Shown here piece by piece: positions 59,369-64,000 of a stretch of 64,000 nt of DNA. Location: contig NZ_VHIN01000002.1 of NCBI RefSeq assembly GCF_009805585.1, forward strand, positions 640,471-704,470, in the 5' to 3' direction. The translations under genes and the position numbers were made by a program. Positions within the stretch are counted from its first letter, which is position 1; each line of letters begins with the position of its first letter. This DNA comes from Glutamicibacter sp. JC586. Its GTDB lineage: Bacteria; Actinomycetota; Actinomycetes; Actinomycetales; Micrococcaceae. The notes under the pieces are model-generated. The model searched no databases. It saw nothing but the letters and a program-made list of their open reading frames with translations, and was not told the DNA's origin.

Positions 59369-59555
59369 AACACTCCTTCCGGGGATTTGTTGGTACCGTT
59401 TCAAAACCGGCGAGGCCATAAAAATAGCCCCGCGCAGGAGCACAGGGCAGTTCAACTCATTCAAGTTAAAGCAAATCTATGTAACCTGCGTTGGTTGTCC
59501 TTGCGGACCTTTAGGGACTAAATGAAATCATCTTGTCCAACCGACGGTCTTCGGT
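59369..59555 (-). promoter_or_regulatory. Probable L10 leader upstream of rplJ
   Basis: About 185 bases of leader between the candidate start site and rplJ. On the minus strand it has AAGGTCC-gc-AGGAC and ACC-aacgca-GGT near 59490-59515, and a GCGGGGC/GCCtCGC stem near 59411-59438, before the ribosome site. Position and stem pattern fit the L10 leader on which L10-L12 represses translation. Assigned by position and structure, not by a covariance search. Confidence 0.5.
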
Positions 59556-59561
59556 AGTTCT

Positions 59562-59591
59562 AGTCTAAGACAGATCAATGAAGCACAGCAA
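59562..59591 (-). promoter_or_regulatory. Candidate promoter of rplJ-rplL
   Basis: On the minus strand TTGCTG (59586-59591), 18 bp, TAGACT (59562-59567). A good sigma70-type match at a suitable place, between the rplA terminator and the L10 leader. Confidence 0.55.
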
Positions 59592-59669
59592 ATCGAAGTC
59601 TGCCATCACGCCCATGATCCTAGTCACCTCGCCACTAGAGACCTCGGCGCTGGCGTCTAGGGGTCATTA

Positions 59670-59706
59670 AACTTCAAAGGAGCATACCGATTGCTCGGCA
59701 TGCTCC
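59670..59706 (-). terminator. Terminator after rplA
   Basis: GGAGCAT-a-CCGA (59679-59690) pairs with TCGG-c-ATGCTCC (59695-59706), and on the minus strand CTTTGAAGTTT follows. It ends the secE-nusG-rplK-rplA transcript. Confidence 0.7.
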
Positions 59707-59729
59707 CTCGAATTCAAAAGCTATAAAGC

Positions 59730-60434
59730 TTAGGCCTCAACGCGGGTTACGTTCGGGTCAACAGGGATACCTGGACCGAAGGTGGTAGCGATGGTTGCCT
59801 TCGAGATGTAGCGACCCTTCGAAGCCGAAGGCTTCAGGCGCAGAACCTCTTCAAGAGCAGCTGCGTAGTTCTCGGTCAGCTGCTTTGCATCGAACGAAGC
59901 CTTACCAATGATGAAGTGAAGGTTCGAGTGCTTGTCAACGCGGAAGTCGATCTTACCGCCCTTGATGTCGCCAACAGCCTTGGCAACATCCATGGTTACG
60001 GTGCCGGTCTTAGGGTTTGGCATCAGGTTACGTGGACCCAGTACCTTACCCAAGCGGCCAACCTTACCCATGAGGTCAGGGGTAGCAACTGCTGCGTCGA
60101 AGTCAACCCAGCCGCCCTGGATCTTTTCGATCAGGTCGTCCGAGCCAACGAAGTCGGCGCCTGCAGCGCGTGCTGCTTCTGCCTTGTCGCCGTTAGCGAA
60201 AACTACCACACGGGCGGTCTTACCGGTGCCGTGTGGAAGGTTGACGGTACCGCGAACCATCTGGTCAGCCTTACGTGGGTCAACACCCAAGCGGAAAGCA
60301 ACCTCAACGGTCGAGTTGGTCTTCTCGCCTGCGGTCTCCTTTGCCAGGGCAATTGCCTGAGCTGGAGCGTAGACATTGTTGTCGGCATCGATCTTAGCCG
60401 CGGCGGCTACGTATGCTTTGCTGCGCTTTGCCAT
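59730..60434 (-). CDS. rplA: 50S ribosomal protein L1
   Basis: L1-stalk protein, 234 residues. The [33 protein letters not shown] and [22 protein letters not shown] segments are conserved. It is the usual translational repressor of rplK-rplA. 135 bases after rplK, with a GAAGCGATC/GATCGTTTC stem (60494-60515) in between. Confidence 0.98.
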   Translation of the reverse strand: MAKRSKAYVAAAAKIDADNNVYAPAQAIALAKETAGEKTNSTVEVAFRLGVDPRKADQMVRGTVNLPHGTGKTARVVVFANGDKAEAARAAGADFVGSDDLIEKIQGGWVDFDAAVATPDLMGKVGRLGKVLGPRNLMPNPKTGTVTMDVAKAVGDIKGGKIDFRVDKHSNLHFIIGKASFDAKQLTENYAAALEEVLRLKPSASKGRYISKATIATTFGPGIPVDPNVTRVEA

Positions 60435-60569
60435 CTGCGTTTTCTCCTTATGCAGTCGTGGTCAAGTGGACCGCGCGCGATCCTGCCACGGACGAAGCGA
60501 TCAGATGATCGTTTCGCCTTAGATTAAATTCTTGATTGCTATCCAACAGGTGAACAGCGGAAGGCGGAA

Positions 60570-61001
60570 TTAGCCCTCTACGGTGACACCCATGGAGCGA
60601 GCGGTACCGGCGATGATCTTTGCTGCAGCAGCAAGATCGTTAGCGTTCAGGTCAGCCATCTTAGCGGTGGCGATTTCCTCAACCTGTGCCTGGGTCAGGT
60701 TTGCAACCTTCAGGGACTGTGGAGTACCCGAACCCTTAGCAACGCCAGCAGCCTTCTTGATCAGCTCAGCTGCAGGAGGAGTCTTGGTGATGAAAGTGAA
60801 CGAACGGTCTTCGTAAACGGTGATTTCAACTGGAATCACGTTACCGCGCTGCGACTCGGTCGCTGCGTTGTAAGCCTTGCAGAATTCCATGATGTTGACG
60901 CCGTGCTGACCAAGTGCTGGACCGATTGGAGGAGCTGGGTTAGCAGCACCTGCCTGGATCTGCAGCTTGATGAGTCCGGTGACCTTTTTCTTTGGGGCCA
61001 T
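60570..61001 (-). CDS. rplK: 50S ribosomal protein L11
   Basis: Part of the GTPase-associated centre, 143 residues. [26 protein letters not shown] (thiostrepton region prolines present) and the C-terminal rRNA-binding [10 protein letters not shown]. 130 bases after nusG. Confidence 0.98.
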   Translation of the reverse strand: MAPKKKVTGLIKLQIQAGAANPAPPIGPALGQHGVNIMEFCKAYNAATESQRGNVIPVEITVYEDRSFTFITKTPPAAELIKKAAGVAKGSGTPQSLKVANLTQAQVEEIATAKMADLNANDLAAAAKIIAGTARSMGVTVEG

Positions 61002-61045
61002 GTCGGGTCCTTCTTACTCTTGCGTTTCCCGCGGCACAGGAGCGT

Positions 61046-61088
61046 GGCACGGGGATCTGGCTATCGTGGCGCGACAGCCAAACGTGCC
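61046..61088 (-). promoter_or_regulatory. Stem-loop upstream of rplK (possible L1 binding site)
   Basis: Two nested stems: GGCACG (61046-61051)/CGTGCC (61083-61088) and TGGCT (61058-61062)/AGCCA (61076-61080), about 45 bases before rplK. L1 repressor sites lie in this place in other bacteria; a match of the binding core could not be confirmed by eye. Confidence 0.35.
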
Positions 61089-61131
61089 CACATATCGATA
61101 AGCGACCGATGCGGGACACGAAGACTTAATA

Positions 61132-61959
61132 CTACTGGATCTTGTTGACCTGGTTGAAGTTCAGGGTCACTGGAGTTTCGCGTTCGAAGATCGAAACCAG
61201 TACAACCAGCTGAGCGGCATCCAGCTTGATCTCGGAGATCGTGGCCGGCATCGTTTCGAATGGACCATCGTTAACGATGACCGATTCTCCAACTTCAAAG
61301 TCAACGGTGACCTCAGTAATTGGGGCACGTCCTGGCTTGGTAGCCGAAGGCTGTTCCACTGGATCAACCACAGTGTGCTCAAGCATGGAGAAGACTTCAT
61401 CCAGACTCAATGGGTTTGGATCATGGGCGTTCCCAACGAAGCCGGTGACACCTGGAGTGTGGCGAACAACACCCCAAGAAGCGTCGGTGAGCTCCATACG
61501 AACCAGGACATAGCCCGGGATGCGCACGCGGCGAACGATCTTGCGCTGAGTGTTCTTTACCTCGACGACTTCTTCCATTGGTACCTGGATGTCGTAGATG
61601 AACTCTTCCATATCCTGAGTCTGGATACGGGTTTCGAGGTTCACCTTCACGCGGTTCTCGTAACCAGCGTAGGTGTGAATAACGAACCAGTCACCTGGCA
61701 GGCGGCGTAGCTTCGAGCGGAATTCTTCCTTGAGGCGAGCGACCTTGTCTTCGCCTTCTTCTTCAGCGGCGATTTCTTCGGCCTCAGCTTCAGTTTCATC
61801 CGCAGCTTCTGCGACCTCAGCGTCAGTTGCTTCTTCGGCTGGGGTTTCGGTTCGCTCGGTTTCAACCTCAGCGGCTACATCTACCTGAGCGCTGTCGGCT
61901 TCAACGAACTCGTTTTCGACCTCGTCATTAATCTGCGGTTCGAGTTCCTTGTCGGACAC
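61132..61959 (-). CDS. nusG: Transcription termination/antitermination protein NusG
   Basis: RNA polymerase elongation factor linking transcription to Rho and the ribosome. 275 residues: an acidic, Ala/Glu-rich N-terminal extension of about 85 residues (actinobacterial), the NGN domain from about 88 ([22 protein letters not shown]), and the C-terminal KOW domain ([21 protein letters not shown]). 72 bases after secE. Confidence 0.97.
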   Translation of the reverse strand: MSDKELEPQINDEVENEFVEADSAQVDVAAEVETERTETPAEEATDAEVAEAADETEAEAEEIAAEEEGEDKVARLKEEFRSKLRRLPGDWFVIHTYAGYENRVKVNLETRIQTQDMEEFIYDIQVPMEEVVEVKNTQRKIVRRVRIPGYVLVRMELTDASWGVVRHTPGVTGFVGNAHDPNPLSLDEVFSMLEHTVVDPVEQPSATKPGRAPITEVTVDFEVGESVIVNDGPFETMPATISEIKLDAAQLVVLVSIFERETPVTLNFNQVNKIQ

Positions 61960-62031
61960 TGCGGCTCCTGCTTTCTTTGACTGAATGACACTAAATTGCC
62001 TCGGGGCGATTATACCTCCGAGGCAACTAAA

Positions 62032-62280
62032 TTACTGTTCTACCTGTTTAGTGAACAGGAGGATCGAACCCTGCCCGAAGACGAAGTCCAGGGCCGTCAC
62101 GATCAGCATCACCACAATAACGAATCCAACAACTACCAAGAAGTAGTTGAGCAATTCGCTGCGGGTTGGGGTGACAACCTTCTTAAGTTCCGCGATTACC
62201 TGTCGAAGAAACAGCATGATTCGGGCAAAGAAGCCCTTTTTCTGCTGACCCTCGCCAGAGTTCAGAGCAGATTCGGTCAC
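62032..62280 (-). CDS. secE: Preprotein translocase subunit SecE
   Basis: Small essential translocon subunit, 82 residues from the GTG at 62278-62280, chosen because GAGGAAG lies five bases upstream; the frame is open 13 codons further without a good ribosome site. One amphipathic helix (RQVIAELKKVVTPTRSELLNY) and one membrane helix (FLVVVGFVIVVMLIVTALDFVFG). It follows tRNA-Trp and precedes nusG, the standard arrangement. Confidence 0.95.
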   Translation of the reverse strand: MTESALNSGEGQQKKGFFARIMLFLRQVIAELKKVVTPTRSELLNYFLVVVGFVIVVMLIVTALDFVFGQGSILLFTKQVEQ

Positions 62281-62397
62281 GTTCTTCCTCGTTTCAATTT
62301 TTTTGGCCAGTTGAAACAATCACGGTGCGCCGTGGTCTCAATGACCTCAACACACCGTGACGAGAGATAATTCGCTAAGCGATAAATCGCTACTGCG

Positions 62398-62470
62398 CAG
62401 GGCAGACAGGACTCGAACCTGCAACCTGCGGTTTTGGAGACCGCTGCGCTACCAATTGCGCCACTACCCT
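62398..62470 (-). tRNA. tRNA-Trp (anticodon CCA)
   Basis: A 73-base cloverleaf on the minus strand. Acceptor arms AGGGTAG/CTGCCCT with discriminator G, D-arm GGCGCAATTGGTAGCGC, anticodon stem GCGGT/ACCGC with loop CT-CCA-AA, and the T-arm GCAGG-TTCGAGT-CCTGT. CCA is not encoded. It precedes secE by 117 bases. A GGAGCT/AGCTCC stem (62473-62490) lies immediately upstream. Confidence 0.96.
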
Positions 62471-62743
62471 TCGGAGCTTTTCTCAGCTCCAATCACTCAG
62501 AATATCTTACCGGATGAATGCCTTGGCCTGATCCGATGCGTTCTCTGAGCAACGAGAAATAACTTTACGCAACGAAATCACAATTGTCGAACTGACAACC
62601 CGCAGTGTGGCGCAGAACGCATGAATCAACCCCTGAGTACGTCCAACTAATGTCATGTTCACTCATTCAGGAAGGATCTAGCATCAGGGGAACTAAACTT
62701 GGTAATAACAGCTCTCCCCATAGACTTCAGGACGAACTCTTAC
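62471..62743. other. Intergenic region between tRNA-Trp and the aminotransferase
   Basis: Divergent promoter space, 273 bases. TTGTC-gaact-GACAA (62584-62598) is an inverted repeat. No clear -35/-10 pairs; TAAGAT near 62505 (minus) is a possible tRNA -10. Confidence 0.3.
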
Positions 62744-63943
62744 ATGTCTCGCATTTCACGCCGCATCGGCGCAATCTCTGAATCCGCGACCCTCGCAGTC
62801 GACGCCAAAGCCAAGGCTTTGAAAGCCGCTGGACGCCCGGTCATCGGGTTCGGCGCCGGCGAACCTGACTTCCCAACCCCTGATTACATTGTTCAAGCAG
62901 CGCTCGAGGCGGCCGCGGACCCGAAGAATCACCGCTACTCCCCTGCGGCAGGACTCCCAGAATTGCGTGAAGCCATCGCAGCCAAGACCCTACGTGACTC
63001 CGGGTACGAGCTAGCGCCATCCCAGGTACTGGTTACCAACGGCGGCAAGCAGGCCGTGTACAACACCTTCGCTACCTTGTTGGATCCAGGAGACGAAGTC
63101 ATCGTCCCAGCTCCTTTCTGGACCACCTACCCGGAGGCAATCCAGCTAGCCGGCGGTACCCCAGTGTCGATTTTCGCTGGCCCAGAGCAGGGCTATAAGG
63201 TTACTGTCGAGCAGCTCGAATCGGTATTGACCGAACGCACCAAGGTGCTGCTCTTCGTTTCGCCATCCAACCCGACTGGTGCCGTGTACTCCGCCGAACA
63301 GATCCGCGAGATCGGCCAGTGGGCTGCTTCCAAGGGCCTGTGGGTTGTCACCGATGAGATCTATGAACACCTGACCTATGGCGAGGCAAACTTCAACTCC
63401 ATCGCTACTTTGGTTCCGGAGCTTGAAGACCGAGTAGTGATCCTCAACGGTGTTGCGAAGACCTATGCAATGACCGGTTGGCGTGTGGGATGGATGGCAG
63501 GTCCAACCGATGTCATCAAGGCAGCGACCAACCTACAGTCGCATGCGACTTCCAACGTTGCCAATGTTTCCCAGCGCGCTGCACTTGCGGCTGTTGCCGG
63601 GCCACTGGATGCAGTGAACGAAATGAAGACTGCTTTCAACCGTCGCCGTTTGGCCATCGTTGAAGGCTTGAACTCCATTGATGGTTTGCACTGCCCCACC
63701 CCAGAGGGTGCCTTCTATGCCTACTCGGATGTTCGTGGCCTGTTGGGTCGCGAGATCCGCGGCGTCGTGAACAACACCAGCGCCGAGCTTGCCGCATTCA
63801 TTCTGGAACAGGCCGAAGTGGCCGTAGTTCCCGGCGAGGCATTTGGTCCATCTGGCTATATCCGCATGTCTTACGCTTTGGGTGACGCTGATCTTGCCGA
63901 AGGCGTTTCACGACTGGTGAATCTCTTGGGAGAAGCGAAGTAG
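62744..63943 (+). CDS. Pyridoxal phosphate-dependent aminotransferase (aspartate aminotransferase family)
   Basis: 399 residues, fold type [43 protein letters not shown] is the typical 1-beta aspartate aminotransferase start; PLP lysine K239 in [16 protein letters not shown] (the usual FSK is VAK here), and the substrate Arg in [10 protein letters not shown] near the end. The substrate is likely aspartate/2-oxoglutarate or a related pair. A TTG at 62699 has a better ribosome site (AGGGGA) and would add 15 residues. Followed by a strong terminator. Confidence 0.9.
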   Translation: MSRISRRIGAISESATLAVDAKAKALKAAGRPVIGFGAGEPDFPTPDYIVQAALEAAADPKNHRYSPAAGLPELREAIAAKTLRDSGYELAPSQVLVTNGGKQAVYNTFATLLDPGDEVIVPAPFWTTYPEAIQLAGGTPVSIFAGPEQGYKVTVEQLESVLTERTKVLLFVSPSNPTGAVYSAEQIREIGQWAASKGLWVVTDEIYEHLTYGEANFNSIATLVPELEDRVVILNGVAKTYAMTGWRVGWMAGPTDVIKAATNLQSHATSNVANVSQRAALAAVAGPLDAVNEMKTAFNRRRLAIVEGLNSIDGLHCPTPEGAFYAYSDVRGLLGREIRGVVNNTSAELAAFILEQAEVAVVPGEAFGPSGYIRMSYALGDADLAEGVSRLVNLLGEAK

Positions 63944-63964
63944 CTTTCAACGCAACCAGATTGG

Positions 63965-64000
63965 GCGGGGTTCGGCAAGTAAATACTTGCCGAACCCCGC
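63965..64000 (+). terminator. Stem-loop terminator after the aminotransferase gene
   Basis: A perfect 17-base inverted repeat (63965-63981 and 63984-64000), GCGGGGTTCGGCAAGTA and its complement, ending at the window edge, so its T tract cannot be seen. Confidence 0.75.

Noticed and set aside
1..64000. CRISPR arrays, insertion sequences, integrases or rRNA genes
   Set aside because: Looked for regular direct repeats, transposase-like frames and rRNA; none seen in the window.

Overview
The window is a housekeeping segment from an actinobacterium, most likely a member of the Micrococcaceae (Arthrobacter/Glutamicibacter-like). This rests on the actinobacterial forms of RpoB/RpoC, RpsE and NusG, the tRNA-Trp-secE-nusG-rplK-rplA / rplJL / rpoBC / rpsLG-fusA-tuf / S10-spc-alpha order, the alr-tsaE-tsaB-rimI-tsaD cluster, and moderately high GC. 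The genus is inferred from memory of gene content, not from a search.

Layout. 1-450: start of a GH32-type sugar hydrolase behind two LacI-type operator-like palindromes. 785-4768: operon alr-tsaE-tsaB-rimI-tsaD (cell-wall D-alanine and tRNA t6A modification). 4913-13412: mscL, coaA, glmS, acpS, nnr, ugd and glmM (osmotic release, CoA, amino-sugar and UDP-sugar supply). 13596-15842: truA, rplM-rpsI. 16008-18640: five tandem paralogous small lipoproteins on the + strand, opposite to the surrounding translation genes. 18746-29221 (minus): alpha and spc operons with secY-adk, map and infA. 29961-33543: an accessory block (lipoprotein + OmpA-like pair, membrane-anchored EEP hydrolase, VOC protein, AraC regulator) that separates rplN from rpsQ. 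33737-38964 (minus): S10 operon. 39387-43193: a 1268-residue polytopic membrane protein between S10 and tuf. 43354-47815: rpsL-rpsG-fusA-tuf. 48430-55924: rpoB-rpoC. 56619-58239: a YbaK-type deacylase and an acyltransferase overlapping tail to tail. 58388-62280: secE-nusG-rplK-rplA and rplJ-rplL. 62398-62470: tRNA-Trp. 62744-63943: a class I aminotransferase.

The window is dominated by translation, transcription and secretion genes on the minus strand. The parts not explained by core biology are islands set between these conserved operons. The most interesting is the lipoprotein array at 16.0-18.6 kb. All five members have the lipobox cysteine at residue 22 and keep a second pair of cysteines 105-106 residues apart. 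One copy has lost its ATG (ACG in its place) and another has lost one cysteine (Tyr), so the family looks actively duplicating and decaying. No CRISPR array, rRNA gene, transposase or phage gene was seen.
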